Assembly (NCBI GenBank): GCA_023053545.1
Contig: JAKZAN010000004.1
Span: 11,562,235-11,626,234, forward strand
DNA length: 64,000 nucleotides
DNA from: Lepidurus packardi
Lineage: Eukaryota > Arthropoda > Branchiopoda > Notostraca > Triopsidae
Direction: 5' to 3'
A model generated the notes under the pieces. The model was not told where the DNA came from. It did no database searches and worked only from the letters and a program-made list of their open reading frames with translations. This document shows positions 23,295 to 36,300 of the stretch, in pieces (the stretch's first letter is position 1; each line of letters begins with the position of its first letter). The position numbers and the translations under genes were made by a program.

Positions 23295-24200
23295 ATAGAG
23301 TCGGAATTAGGATCAAATTTTCGTGACCCATTTAGCCTTAACGGGAATGTCTAGTATACAGTATTAATCCCGTCCTAAAGTAAAAACTAGAAGCCGGACT
23401 AACGCTACGAGTCCCGGCATTTGGTTCGGTTACGTCGGTAACAGTCCCTAATATTCATTGGCGTCATTGCACCATTTGGGGAAGGCAGGCCGGACTAACA
23501 CTTCGAGTTGCGGCTTAGGCGCGGCATCTCGTTCGGTCACCGTCCCTAAGATTCCTGCTTGCGTTATTGCACTATTTGGGACGGCAGGCCGAAGCAACGC
23601 GACGAGTCGCGGCTTCACTTTGTAGGAATACATCGGTAGCTTGAACTTGGGACCACAATAGTGCGTGTGACGTCATACCAGGTCATTTTCCTCTTGTTAC
23701 GGAAGAATGTGGGTTAACGCTACAGCGCAAGAAATTAGAGAGGGATAACCAGATTTACAACCAAATTTTCGTTACCCATTTAAGCTTAACAGGAACGTGT
23801 TACTAGTACAGTATGAATCCCGTCCCAAAATAAAAGCTAGAAGCCGGACTAACGCCACGAGTCGCGGCTTAGGTGTGACCTTTGGTTCGGTTACCGTTCC
23901 TAACATTCATTCTTGCGAAATTGCACCATTTGGAAGGGCAGGCCGGACTAACGTTAGGAGCCGCGGCTTAGGCGTAGCATTTCTTTCCATGACCTAATTA
24001 TTCATTCTTGCGTCATTGCACCATTCGGGAAGGCAGGCCGGACTAACGCTACGAGTTACGGCTTCGCTGTGTGGGACTACTTCGGGAGTTTGAACTTGGG
24101 ACCAGAATAGTCGGCGTGACGTCATAACGGTGCTACAGAAGAATCCTCTTGTTACAGAAGAATCCTCTTGTTATAGAAGAATGTGAGGCTAACGCCTACT
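23295..24200. repeat. Two 450-bp higher-order units, each with three ~95-bp GC-rich repeats
   Basis: AAGCCGGACTAACGC occurs at 23391 and 23841 (450 bp apart) and GAACTTGGGACCA at 23643 and 24092 (449 apart). Within each large unit three short repeats carry the CCGGACTAACGCTACGAG core. Both large units include GTGACGTCATA and a GAAGAATGTG end. So a short tandem repeat with its flanks was duplicated as a block. Confidence 0.88.
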
Positions 24201-24209
24201 GCTTTTGCA

Positions 24210-26210
24210 AGATTATGGAACCATTAGTATAAAAGAAGAAACATAGAACAAAATACCGTCTAGGACAGAACATTATTGGCATATGTATAACCACCTGCTG
24301 ATGATTCTCGCACCTTATGTAAATTCTTGGGTTTTAAAGGACCGCCTATTTGATAGGAACGGCTCGACAATGGATACGTGAGACCACAACGAGTCCTGTC
24401 CAAGATCGGCGTTGTCGTGGCCGCCCAGTGCTTTTAAGAAAGCCCCCTGTGGGGGTGTATACATCCCAGCAGGAAAACTGTGGGAAGAGGTGCAGAAGGA
24501 AATAAATAGAAAAATCATTGGAGGCCAAAATCGTTTATAGTGGATATGGCCCATGTCAACAGCTTTTCTTTTTTTTTCTTTTTAGCAATTCTGCCCTCTT
24601 CTTAAACCTTCATATCTCTTTCTACATATGTTATTCCTTATGTTGTCGCGTAAGAAAATCTTTTAGTTGAATTTTACTCCACAAAGGCGAAAAAACTTTT
24701 CTGAATTTTTATAAAAACATGAATCACCCAATATGGTAACACACGTAGACATTATTATGGAAGATGATGCTATTTAAGTCTACCTTCAAACTTTACTGTC
24801 TCGCTTTTATTTAACTGAACTTATTTTTTTAAAATACGGGAAATTCTTTTGAATTTTGAATTTGGCGGGCACAATGGAATGTAGTATAAATCAATAGGAA
24901 ACACACAAACACACGGGTAATTGAGTATTCAAGAATGTCGAGATGACTACGCCCAACTTATAATTCTTGCATTTGCAATTTGACATAACAATATGTCCAT
25001 TCTTGGACAGGAGTTTTGGACATATGGGGCAAATAACGAAATAATAATGAAGAGAATTGTATACTGATGTGGGGGCAAGGTAGTATACCATCGTTTGTAT
25101 AGTGCAAAGCTCTACAGACAAGCCTCCATGTTTAAAACATTATTGCAACAATAGAGTTAACATTGCGGATTTTGATTGACATGACAGAACAGTCAATAGC
25201 GACAGAAAAGCCGCGTTTCCGCCAACAGGTAGAAGCAGTTTTGATAACTGATCCTTCTATGTACTATAGAATCCATTTCACTGGTTCTGATCTATTTTAC
25301 CTAGCGGCGGTTTTTAACAATAAAGGTTTCTAGAGAGACATCCCTTCTGACGAGTTTTGATGCCGAAAAGTGGTTTAAAACCCATCTGTTTTGCGTTTTT
25401 ACATTGAAATATCTTACTGTACGATACGTTCTACAAGACCCAGTAGATCCGTCTTATCCGTCCAAAGTTTTGACCCTTCCTCACTTGCTTTTCACTTGCC
25501 ATGAAAAACGGAAAGGAAATCCTTCTTACTCTAGAATTTCTACTCTTTTTATTAACATTTTTCGGTTTCTAGAAAATCCTTCTTGGATTATAATTTCTAA
25601 AAGCGGGAAGCTTCTCGGAAGGAAAAATTATGCTACCTTGATTTTTTTTTTTTTTTTAATTTTAACTACTTAATGTTAAAAAAAAATTAATAGAAGGTCT
25701 AAGCGGTACGATTTTGTGTCGAATTTGAATGGAAAGGATGCTAGTTTAGCTAAAGCGAGGTTGTGGTCTCCTTTTTTATAAGAAGATTCTCTCCAAACAT
25801 GCATACAAATAGCTGTTGTTGTTACCTTTGGGTTTGCCGTTCGGTCGGGGGATGGGCAGGGGGGGGGATTATCCATTGTGGTGCTGAGAGCCTTGTAATC
25901 ATTCGAATGCCTATTGCCATGAAATCATGGAATCATAAAATGCATGAAATCGATTGGATAAGGTAAAGAAGCTGATACTTTCTTTTCATTTTCTTTTCAA
26001 AAGTACCCTCTTCGGATTCAACAATTGCGAATGGGAGAAGGAAGCAGCTGAATAGGAGAAATATTTTCTTTGCGAATGAAAAATTAACTAAAAACGTTTG
26101 GGATCATCCCCAGATTGGGTATCCTTGGAAGGAAAAGAAAGTCAACCATTGTAACATGTGCTGTGGTCAAAAATATCTAACTTAATTAACTCATTGTTGC
26201 TATATTACCG
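24210..26210. other. Stretch without recognisable features
   Basis: No gene or clear repeat seen. Poly-T at 25647-25661 and G/A-rich patches only. Confidence 0.4.
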
Positions 26211-26214
26211 AAAA

Positions 26215-26650
26215 TGCTTGCATCGTTGCACCCTTTGGGAGGGGAAGCCGGACTATCGCTACGAGTCGCCGCATTTCGTCCGGTTACCGTCCCTAATATT
26301 CATTCCTGTTTTTGCACCTTTTGGGAAGGTAGGCCGGACTAACGCTACGAGTCGCGGCTTAGGCGCGGTATTTCGTTCGGTAGCCGTCCCTAATATCCAT
26401 TCCTGCGTCGTTGCACCTTTTTGGGAAGGTAGGCCGGACTAACGCTACGAGTCGCGGCTTAGGCGCGGTATTTCGTTCGGTAGCCGTCCCTAATATTCTT
26501 TCCTGCGTCGTTGCACTTTTTCGGAAGGTAAGCCGGACTAACGCTACGAGTCGCGGTATTTCGTTCGGTAGCCGTCCCTAATATTCATTCTTGCGTCATT
26601 GCACCAATTGACAAGGTAGGTCGGACTAGCGCTACAAGTCGCGTCGTTAG
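26215..26650. repeat. Five tandem units of the GC-rich repeat, 86-100 bp
   Basis: Unit anchors (ARGCCGGACT) at 26245, 26331, 26431, 26530 and 26618. Units two and three are almost identical and exactly 100 bp apart. The unit reads core, GCGGCTTAGGCGCGGTATTT, CGTTCGGTAGCCGTCCC, TAATATTCATTCCTGCGTCG, TTGCACC. Confidence 0.93.
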
Positions 26651-26659
26651 AACTATGAT

Positions 26660-28075
26660 AAGAATTACCTACTTTAGTTAATTTATAACAATAATTACAT
26701 TTCCTAAGAATGACCCTTAAAATACTTAAATACTGCCTAAATTATGTTTTTCCTATACAAGTTGAGGAATAGCATGGAAATGAATTCCAGTACCCTTTTG
26801 ACAGGCGTTTCAGGAGCATATCTGCAGCTTTTACATATGGATGTCATGGCGAGTGATGAATCCGTGCTCATCTTCCGGAGCCAATTGAATGTATTGGGGG
26901 CTGAAATGTCTTGGAAGATTCTTCGAGTACAGCACTGTACTGGATCCTTCAGCTGGGGCAAGTCTGAGCAGTCTACAAAGTATACAACCCCCTTCCCCCC
27001 CCCCCAAGTGCCTTTTTCTGCCATTTCATGCTTCTTGATACGCTTTTTAAAGGTTCTTTCTCATCTTACGGCCAAAATGGGAAAAGGGTCCAGAAAACTT
27101 TGTTTTCTCTATGTTTTATGCAAATTAAGACTCTCCCTCTTTCGTATTCCGAGAGTAGAGAAAGGGCTCAAAACTCGTGTGTCTTTTAAAGTTTGGGCCT
27201 TTTTTATTGGTTATTTTTTGGTCTTGCCCACTTTTGAGAAAGCTACGCAACTTTGCCAGACATAGAAGCAAGCGGTCCCTTTAAGCCAAACTTGAAGCAA
27301 AAGGTCAAAATGAGCAAGACTCTTACTTTTCAAACGATTTTTTAAGGGTTAGGGAGAACCAAAAAGGGTGAAACGAGTGACGTTATGTTATTTATCTTGC
27401 CAGACTAGTTTAAAGAAATTTTCATTTTTTTTCTCCTTTTTCTCCACAATCTGTTTCTTCCAAGACGTCTTAGGAGTTCTAAGATGTCTCTCGGTTCAGT
27501 TCGCGGTGTAGCAAGCCAAATCTTTTTTTTCCGAGTTGAAATGCAGCACGTGCGGTAGAAGATTTCTTGTGCGGTAAAGGGCACAAATAGATCTGTAAAA
27601 ATTGATGGGAAATTTCCTTTTTCCTTTTCAGTTTGCTGCTCTTGCGGGGGCCGAACATCTTTGAACCCACGAACCCGCGTGGAATGCATCGATAGTCAAG
27701 GAAAAGAACCGAAAAAGAGAATAGGGGAACCCATTATCTGATCTAGTTTAGGCCTGCCAAAAGCCAAAGCAAACTGTCAGCTATAATTAGTATCAAATTT
27801 CCCTTTCGCTTGTCCTCGCTAGATTACTGGAGGCGAGGTTTCGAGTACACAGTATGGGCTGTACCGTACTGTTTTCAGTGCAGTGTGCCCCTTGTAAAAT
27901 TCCTCTTATACCAAACTGCTGCTCGCTTCCCAGGTGTGGGACAATAAGAAGCAGATGTCCTTTTGCGAGTCTTTAGTAAATAGATCCAATAATTCGTATT
28001 TTTTTTTTTAAACTTACATTGAAGGCTTAAAGCCCTGCTGATCTCGGGAGGAAGCTGGATTTGAAGACACTTTGG
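26660..28075. other. Stretch without recognisable genes
   Basis: A 173-codon open frame at 26744-27265 (+) has no recognisable domain, lacks a signal of selection that I can see and ends in low-complexity sequence. C-run at 26995-27005. Confidence 0.4.
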
Positions 28076-28079
28076 GAGC

Positions 28080-28730
28080 GGTTTTTGTTCCTTTTTCATG
28101 GTTGCGTTGGTTACTACGCGTGGTAAGGCCAACAATGAAAAGTCGACTTGGGTGGCTTTTACAGTTGAGAGTGACTCACTGAATGCTCTAGACTCGATTC
28201 ATTGTTGCCAAATAACAAGGCCAAATTGTGGTACATTTTCCAAGTGGCGAGAAAAGACACGTGTTCTTTTTCATTGTTGCTCTGATCGCAGGCCATAACA
28301 GAAAGCGACGGGGTTACTCAGCGTTGAAAGGCCAACAATGAAAACTCGACCTTTGTTGGCATTTAAAGCGCCTGTTGCAGCCCCGTGAGAGTGACTCAGT
28401 ACAGTACATTCACTGCTAAAGAAAAACGCCCAATTGTCTTACATTTCATAGTTGCTAGAAGACAGGTATGGGGTTGGGCAAGACATTGCTGCCTGTACTG
28501 CAACAATGACGTTGCCCGGTTTCTAGCTTCTACCGCCGTAGTGCAGTGTTTCAGCAGCAGTCAAACTTTCCAGTTGTCATTTGGAAGTCGCGGCTCCCGT
28601 ATCGCGTTGCGCTCTATCCCACGAGAGCATGGGGGAGGGCGGAACACTCTTGCGTCAAAACTAGAGGTGATTTCTGCATAATCTCTTGACAGTAATGTAG
28701 CTAATATGGTGTTAAAGAAGAAGGCAGTTT
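28080..28730 (+). repeat. Dispersed repeat of the CAACAATGA / CTTGACAGTA family
   Basis: GGCCAACAATGAAAA and its inverse TTTTCATTGTTG alternate several times (28128, 28200, 28270, 28330, 28440, 28503). The right part, GGGCGGAACACTCTTGCG to CTCTTGACAGTAATGTAGC, matches the units at 30.05-30.75 kb. Alternating inverted motifs suggest a foldback-rich non-autonomous transposon. Confidence 0.7.
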
Positions 28731-28794
28731 AGTTTTTCTTAATTTTTCAAATGCAAATTAGTTTTCTTGCAAGTCAAATCACAGACAGGGAATC

Positions 28795-29012
28795 CAATAA
28801 TATCCTAATATTAAAATCAAATAATATTATAATATTAAAATCAAATAATATTATAATATTAAAATCAAATAATACTATAATATTAAAATCAAATAGTATT
28901 ATAATATTAAAATCAAATAATATTATAATATTAAAATCAAATAATATTATAATGTTAAAATCAAATAATATTATAATATTAAAATCAAATAATATCAAAA
29001 TATTAAAAGCAA
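28795..29012. repeat. 24-bp AT minisatellite, about nine copies
   Basis: Unit TTAAAATCAAATAATATTAT plus four bases (AATA). Because 24 is a multiple of three, both strands stay open for 89 codons. This is a by-product of the repeat, not a gene. Confidence 0.95.
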
Positions 29013-29049
29013 TCAAATAAATGAATGAATCAAATAGTATCATAATACT

Positions 29050-30040
29050 GTACTACTAATAAATCTTTAGTAAACTAATGTTTGAAACCTAGTTTTGTGA
29101 ACTAATTAAACGTAACGAAACCAAGTTACATGAAACTAATTAAAAAAATTTCGGTATCACAATTTCTAAGAAATCATTTGACATTTTAGATACAGAATTA
29201 TAGTTCCTTGGGTGCCTGTCTGTCTCTTGCATCCGTTCAAGGGGTTTTTCCCTTCATTTTTGGTCTTGTGACTGTTGCTAGTTTAAGCTTTCACCCCAAA
29301 TTTGCGTTAGTTATTAGAGAGGGTGGCTTTCTTGGCATTGAACCCCACATGTGTTTCTTGGAATGTTTCTTTCTTCCTTTTTTTTTTTTTTTTTTCCTTT
29401 TCACAAGCAAAGGAAAACGGGGAGTGTTAAGATTTTCGTTTGGTAGGCAAAAGAGGTTTCAACATGTGCTTTCTAAGCTGTCCTCGTTAAAAAATATTGT
29501 TAAAACTCGGCAAGGCAGAATTTTTTAGACGGAGCTGGGCGTAACCCAAGCATTAGAAGGTTTATGGGGATGCTATATGTATAGTATACGTACCCGTGTA
29601 CCCTGAAAAGATGTGATGAGGCTGGGCGAAAAGAGAGAGGAGAAGAGAGGTTTCTTGACAGATGGAAACCGTGCTCATTAAGCAGCAGCTAAAGTAAGCA
29701 GGGGATTCCAAGTTGGGAACCAGAATGAGCGAGAAGAAGAGAAGAGAGAAGAACCTTTTTCGGCGCTTTTTGAGGGTTGTTCTTGGTACTACTTGGGTAG
29801 TAGGTACCCAGAAGGTGCCTTGCAGTCTGCCGTGTTGGAATGCCCCCTTGTCCAAGGAGCAGTATATGCCCGAAGAGTATGGAATGACAAAAAGAAGTTG
29901 GGTTATAGGTATGGATATTCAGCGCTACTTTCGGTCTACCGTAGTCAGCACTGTTAAGATGATACGTCAAGAATCCATCAAGAAACTGAGGGGACTTTGG
30001 ATATAGGCTTCAAAAGGAGATCAATCCTTACCCGATGGCA
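29050..30040. other. Stretch without recognisable features
   Basis: No gene or clear repeat; T-run at about 29380-29395. Confidence 0.4.
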
Positions 30041-30046
30041 TGCCTT

Positions 30047-30751
30047 GAATTGATGAATTGTACTATATCTCGTCCAAGAAGCTCTTCCTATGCCAAAATC
30101 TGAAACGTGAAAGGCCCACGATAGCATAGGGAAGAGCGGAACGCTTTTGCGCAAAATTTTGAGGAGATTTCTATAAAATCTCCTGACAGTAAAGTTGCTA
30201 AGATGATGCTAAAGAGCAAGGAGGAGGAAAATATGGTATTTTTGCTTGCACAAATTTGAGAAATGGAAATGAATTTCCAAACAATTGAAAAATAGCCAAA
30301 GCGCGCATTTGGGAACTGTGGAAGAAAAGTTCTTCCCTTAAGATACCGATTTAGTGGATTTTTCTTAAGGAAAATTGCGTGCAAACAGGGTACAAAGCGA
30401 CATTCCTTAGAATTCATGAATTGTATTATATCTCGTATAAAAGTAGCTAACGCCCTACGAACGTTTTCCTTGTGAGCTCAGTTTGGGATGCCACGATAGC
30501 ATAGGGAAGGCCGGAACGCTTTTGCGCAAAATTTTGAGGAGATTTCTACGAAATCTCTTGACAGTAAAGTAGCTAATATGATAGTAAATTGCAAGGATGA
30601 TGAAAGTTTTGGATTTCTGCCTTCATAAATTTGGGAAAGGGAAATTAGATTCCCAGCAAGCGAAAAGAGCCGATTTGGGAACTGTAGAAGATTTGTTCTT
30701 CCCGTAGGTATGGTTTTATTTTTAAGGAAAATTGCAGAAAACTGGGTACAG
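30047..30751 (+). repeat. Tandem duplication, unit 363 bp, of the CTTGACAGTA family
   Basis: GAATTSATGAATTGTA starts the copies at 30047 and 30410. Both contain CCACGATAGCATAGGGAAG, CGCTTTTGCGCAAAATTTTG and a CTGACAGTAAAG block and end with AAATTGC...GGGTACA. The first half of the unit differs more than the second. Confidence 0.9.
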
Positions 30752-31619
30752 TATAAGTACCGCACTAGGATAGGTACTGGTACTGTACTGTTGTGTGTTG
30801 ACTGTAACCAGAATATTACTAACAACAAAATGGCTTGGAAAAGGCCAGACTGCATGGCTCTTGGTGTATGTCAAAGGAGGATAATAAAGTGGAGGAAACT
30901 ATAGACTCTTTCGTAGTGGATATGGATGAGAAAAGAAGGATGTGGGAGATATAAGAAGAAGCTATTGTTGTATGTCGACGACCACATGCTGACAAAAGAA
31001 ATGCTTTGGATTTCACCGCCATGGCCAAGGCTTTCATCTTCTAAGGTTTCGGTTTCGTTTTTTTTTAAGTACATATAATAGACAAAAAGGCGGTAACAAT
31101 GAACTCGTTCTTATACAGCACCAATTCTCGTCGTCTTCTTTTTTTCGAGTGTTTAGTTTGTGTCTCCCTTCGTCGGTGCCACGCTGTCTAGCATATGTGT
31201 GCTCATTAAAGAGGAAATGAACAGGAAGAGAGAACCTCATTTTCTCTCTCTCTGGCTGGTGCGGTTTGGCCCCTCCACCGTTTGTGTAGCGTTGACAGAC
31301 AGAAGCATTGAGATTCGCAACGGGGATTTTTACCAGACTGAAATTGAATCCCAAGGAAAGTCACACTTTTTTGTTGTATTTCTGAAGGGGCAAGACAGAG
31401 ATATAAATGTCGTTCAAAGTGACAGTTTTACTTAGCCCACATCCTGAAGGCTTAATTGCGGCTTGTTTAGAGAGCGTTTGGGATAAAACCGCAGAAACTT
31501 CAAGGATAACTTGAACCAAAACATGAGCTGACTAGCAAGGAGGGAAGTACAAAGGTTTGCTGCAGTATTCACCGAAAAATCACGTGGAGAGATTTTGGTG
31601 GATTATTGTAGTAGACACA

Positions 31620-31860
31620 TTTCTAAGCACGATACTCTTTGGTCCAAACTTACTAGAAGCAGCCGTTCGCGAACTATAGGCATTTAAACTTGGCGTGACG
31701 TCACGGACGGGACATAGCGTGCGCCTTACGGCGCGCTGGAACTTCTTTCTTCCATAGCTCCCTTAATAGGTCATGCATAAATGGAAGAAAAATATGGTTA
31801 GAAACTAGATTTTCTGCCGTATTTAATGCAGCAATGTTTTCAAGTGGCTGCAGCTTTTGA
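31620..31860 (+). repeat. Dispersed ~290-bp repeat with TGACGTCAC (copy 2)
   Basis: AGCAGCCGTTCGCGAACTAT at about 31662, CGTGACGTCACGGACG at about 31697, and AGAAACTAGATTTTCTG downstream. These match the same series at 56.3-56.6 kb. Confidence 0.8.
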
Positions 31861-32964
31861 AGAAGGAAAACTTTCGTTATTTACGTGAAGCAGGAGGTTG
31901 AAAAAGTTGAAAAGGCACGCTTGACACGTGATTTACTATTGTAGCTGGGAAGTGGATGCTTTTAATGTCGTGTAAGGCAAACAAGATCAAGCCAGTCTGT
32001 TACTGGTTAACATAAAGACGTTGAGAAGTATCGAGTGTGTTGGAAGATGGTTATGATTTGTGCCAACTTTACTTGTGGGGGCATCTGGTAAGTCCTTGTC
32101 AGTGGGACCCCATTACTGCGTTAAATTTAAAGCTCTTAAGTCGCTTTTCCGTTCTTTTCCGTTCTTAAATCCGACAATGCGATTCTGGCAAATCTCCTTT
32201 GTCACTTTGCGAGCAATACCAAAACTTCCTGTTGTCATTTGTGAAGACAAAAAAGGAAACAGAGATGGATTTATATTCTCTCCTTCTCCTCTTTATTTTC
32301 TTTTGCCCTTCTAGATGGATTTCATCTTTTTTTTAGTAAAGTTCCGTTCGTCTCCGATTTTGGATAAACGCCATCGCTTTCAGAAGGATAGACGGGGATA
32401 GGTTGTGTGGTTTACGATAGGGTCATTCCATTCCCTGAAAAAGGGCTCAATCAAGGCCCTCGTGGACATATAAGGGACCTTTTATTATGTTCAGTCGCTT
32501 TCGTATGGGAAACCTCGAAAATCGAGGACTTTGATGAAAATCTTACCACTATACACAGGCAAGGCTGCTCCCATCAGTCCACAACATCCTTTACATGTGT
32601 GTTACCCCATGTTTTCACAAAGCAATTCAGTTGCTGGACAGGGAACAAGGGACGTTCTCACAAGTATTGAGATTCGAACATTTAGGGGAGATTGTACCAC
32701 TACTACCCTATACCATACCATACCCATACGATTCACTTCCATTCCAATCTTTTAATGCCGTGACATCACGTAGACATCCCGCGTCTTTTGTATGTGGAGT
32801 GCTTGTCGTCTTTTAGGATCTTTTGGTTAGCATAGGGTGGCTTAGGGGGGACTTGAATGTCGATGTTCGTATTGAATCATAATAGCTCTTTTGAATTGCA
32901 CAGAGCCAGGCTTCCTGATTTCGTGTTAGGTTAGGTAAGGCCCCCCTCTTCTTCTACCTGACAA

Positions 32965-33400
32965 TCCGGCTACCGACCTTCCCCCATAAGGCCATCCCGG
33001 ACTCGTAGCGTTACTCCGGGCTGCAGGGCCATCCGCCGTAACGCAACAACGAAACTAGAACCTTCTTCAGGCTACCGACCTTCCCCCATAAGGCCATGCC
33101 GGACTCGTAGCGTTACTGCGGCCGGCAGTGCCATCCGCCGTAACGCAACAACGAATAAAAAGCGAAGGTAGAAGGTAGAACCTTCTTCAGGCTGCCGGCC
33201 TTCCCGGACTCGTAGCGTTACTGCAGCCGGAGGGCCATCCGCCGTAACGCAACAACGAATAAAAAGCGAAGGTAGAAGGTAGAACCTTCTTGAGGCTGCC
33301 GGCCTTCCCCCGTAAGGCCTTCCCGGACTTGTAGCCTTACTCCGGGCGGCAGGGCCATCCGTTCGCAAGGCAGCAACGAATAAAAGGTGAAGGTAGAAGA
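32965..33400. repeat. Four tandem units, 102-120 bp, of a GC-rich repeat
   Basis: Units begin near 32971, 33073, 33193 and 33297 with YACCGACCTTCCCCC or a close variant. Each includes GACTCGTAGCGTTACTSCGG, then CCATCCGCCGTAACGCAACA and CGAATAAAAAGCGAAGG. A minus-strand open frame across it is only composition. Confidence 0.92.
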
Positions 33401-34180
33401 AGAGGGGGGTCTTGGTTGACAAAAGTGTACAAAGTTAACAAAAGCGGAAAAGCTACTGGAAATTGTGGGGAGTTTGAGGGTTAGTGGGGTGAATTGAATA
33501 TACTTTGAGTTGGAATAAGTGGGGATAATTAGGCGTGTAGGAATTTTTAAAGTTTACCTCCCTAACTGTAAAGCAAGCTGTAGAGGAAAGAGGGGGGTAT
33601 TCGTCACGCTCTTTGCGAGTCATCAAGAAGCGGGTTTTGGGGGCTCTTTGTATCCCGTTATGGGAACGTGTGGGGTAATTCATATGTGGTTTAAAACTCC
33701 CAAACAGGGGAGAAAAAAAACTGAAAATATTTTCAAAAAAAATTGAAAAAAAAAATGCTAAGAAAAGGGACTTGGGGGACTTGAAGAGTGTCCAACGTGT
33801 CTAGTACTGTACGGTACAATACGATGTGTGGGTTCCCAGCAGCATGCTGTCTTTGTGACATGCAAGTGAGATGACTTATAGGTGCTATTGTGTGTCACCC
33901 TGCAGGGATAGATAAATATAATAATAATAGAGTATGTCCATGCTCAGTTGCCCACCCAAGGAAAAGCTGGTTGCTGTAAAAGTATTAGCATGTTTGGAGT
34001 ACGGTGTGGTGTGGTGTGGTGTGGCTAGTTTCTAATTCGGGCTCGCGATTTCTAAAACCGGCCAAGCGAGTCAAAGCTCCATTTCTGTTACAGCTTACAG
34101 GTGCTTTTTTGAGTCCAAGAGAGAATGAATGAATCAGCACATATTTCCGGATTAAGACACTTTGGGGAGCTACCAGCTGC

Positions 34181-34205
34181 TTTTTTTTTTTTTTTTTTTT
34201 TTTTT
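34181..34205. repeat. T homopolymer of 25
   Basis: An uninterrupted run; comparable runs lie at 41962-41987 (26 T) and 43483-43512 (30 T). Confidence 0.95.
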
Positions 34206-34394
34206 GAGATTGCTGTCTGGATATGCTTGGTTAAGGAACTGATAGATGGTTGATTAGGATCTTTTTTTTGGTAATAAATTTTTTACGTTTCGTGGATTTA
34301 GTGTTGGATATTGCTAAAGGGTTGTGTATTGAGAAAAGGGTCGTCAATAATATTCTAAATTACTTTACAAGTATTAGGAATTCAATAAATAATA

Positions 34395-34877
34395 CAGTAG
34401 ACGACGCTTATAGTGATCAGGTTTGAGAATACTGATTCAATGAAGCGGTGATTCTAATAACCGAAAATTGGAACGCTACGATGAATCGGCGCGTGAAACG
34501 AATTGGCTTGTTTAAACCAAAAAAACAAAGTATCGTCTACTTTTTGACACTTTCCCACCCGTTTCCTTTTTCTAGATTCTAGATTTTCTAGATTATTACA
34601 CCCATTGTTGTTTACTTCGTAACGATGTTTGTGTTTGCTAGGGATGATTGAGGAATTCCTAACTTAACGGCCGCTTCGCTTTGCGATAAATCTTTTAAAT
34701 TCAACTTGTTGTAAGTTTCAATGAGCCGCAACTTTGAAGATTGACCCTATACTATCCCCATCATTGTTAACCCAAAGTTTCCATCAAAAAAGCGCAACAT
34801 AATGGTGATTTCCAGGTTCAGATTCTATATAACCTATACTAAAGGGATATGAGGTAAAGTAATTCGATGCTAAACTG
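34395..34877 (-). mobile_element. Decayed pogo/Tigger-type DNA transposon, N-terminal DNA-binding part only
   Basis: The left boundary TA|CAGTAGACGACGCTTATAG is a pogo-like terminus next to a TA target. A second TA follows ACTG at 34877, which would be the other end, although its sequence fits less well. Read on the minus strand, 34740-34636 gives RLIETYNKL, SQSEAAVKLGIP and SSLAN, the hallmark of the first CENP-B/pogo helix-turn-helix. About 34580-34530 gives KRKRVGK and VDDTLF, resembling the second helix-turn-helix. Stops and frameshifts break the frame between them, and no DDE catalytic region is present. It is an internally deleted, non-autonomous copy; related copies lie at 60.8 and 61.3-62.2 kb. 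Confidence 0.72.
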
Positions 34878-34879
34878 TA

Positions 34880-36160
34880 CGGGACAAGGCAACAATAGGA
34901 CCTGGAATGGGACCCTTTGGACCAGCGTCGAAGGGTCGTATGTTTGCATTGCATGTATTCAAAAGTTTCTCCAAGGTCTTTTGGCTGGTTTGGTCTTGAG
35001 CTTTTGGAAAGTGCTGTACTGGACGTACACAGTGTACGAGTCGAAAAGGACAGACATACAAACACATTACAGGCACACTTGATTAAGGGGTTTGCTGTGT
35101 ACTGCTCCTTAAAACGAAGGGGCTACTTCCGTTTCAACTCTTTCCGATGGCCTCTTTCGCGGGGGTGGAAGAAGGTTTTCAAGGGTAGGTGTTGTATCTT
35201 GTATCCCTTTTAGCCACTTGTTCTTTTCGGTTTCTTCTGCAGCTTCCATGTGCGTATTAAAGAGCCGTTGTTTCCTCTCATTGACTGTTGCCATAATTTC
35301 CCAAAGTCTCGGCTTGCCTTTCTGGAGGGACAACTGAACTTTGCTGGGCTTGTTATGCAAAGTTTTTTTTTCAAAGAGGAAGACACAAGACAGGATTGGA
35401 AAAAGTCGGCGGAGTGTGCCGTTGTGTCGTGTCGTGACACTAACACGGGGGACAAGGCGGAGGGCAGCAGTAGCTAAAAGCTTCCTTGCTTTTAAAAGCT
35501 TTTTCTATTTTAAGAGGATATGCACATTGCTTTCGCTCCAAAGTCTGCTGCGAGTTAGGTCTGCTTTGTTTCGACGTGGGCCTGTTGGCCTTTCTCTTAA
35601 TGTGCCTTGCTTAATGGCGACTTCGCTGGCTTCTCTGGCACTTGAAGAATGTCCTGCTGCACTCGTTCTATTGCTGCGGTTCAGTTCCAAACTTCAAGGT
35701 TGGGATAAGAGTGAGCATCGAGCCCACCAGGTTCTTTGACGAAGGAAGTACAAAAGTGTATTTTATTTATTTATTTTTTTTAAAAACAATGGATCACAAA
35801 TTAGGCGTTACGGGTGGTGCAGGATAAAACGTGGCTCGGCACACTAATTCACTTGTTGGAACCGAAAAAATGCTAATGGAGATCAAGGGAGACATAGTGT
35901 GGTTCTGTTTCTTGTTAGGAAAAAGGAACTTGACCGGAAAAGACGGTTGACAAAAGAAAGACAGATTTTTAAGGCTCCTGTATTACTTAGCATTATACGC
36001 CACGATACTGTGAGGAAGAAGGAAGTTCCCTTTAGGTAAAAAGTGTAAAAGGTTAACTTTCTAGACTATATTCAAAGTGCCACCAAAAGAGCAAACGTTA
36101 AGTCAAGGCTGTCTTAAGAAAATAGAGTAGAAAATCTCCTTTCCATTGATGTTTTACTTG
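34880..36160. other. Stretch without recognisable features
   Basis: Several short overlapping open frames on both strands, none with a recognisable domain or splice structure. Confidence 0.4.
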
Positions 36161-36164
36161 CTAT

Positions 36165-36300
36165 CGTGCGCGGCGTACTAACGAAGCTACTGCGGATAGA
36201 AGTTGCACCACGGGAGCTTCCTAAGCTACGCCGCGACACGTCCGTGACGTCATCATCAGGCTTAACTGCTCATAACTCGTGAACGGCGTCTCGCCAACAA
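36165..36300 (-). repeat. Dispersed repeat with TGACGTCAC (copy 3, inverted)
   Basis: Reverse complement of the 14.2-kb copy: GAAGCTACTGCGGATAGAAG, GGGAGCTTCCTAAGCTACGC, CGTCCGTGACGTCAT and ACTCGTGAACGGC appear in that order. Confidence 0.85.

Noticed and set aside
26744-27265. 173-codon open frame on the + strand
   Set aside because: The longest unassigned frame, but it has no domain and runs into low-complexity sequence, with no splice or codon signal to support it.
33072-33422. 116-codon minus-strand frame with repeated peptides
   Set aside because: The peptide repeats mirror the GC-rich tandem units; no start context or homology.
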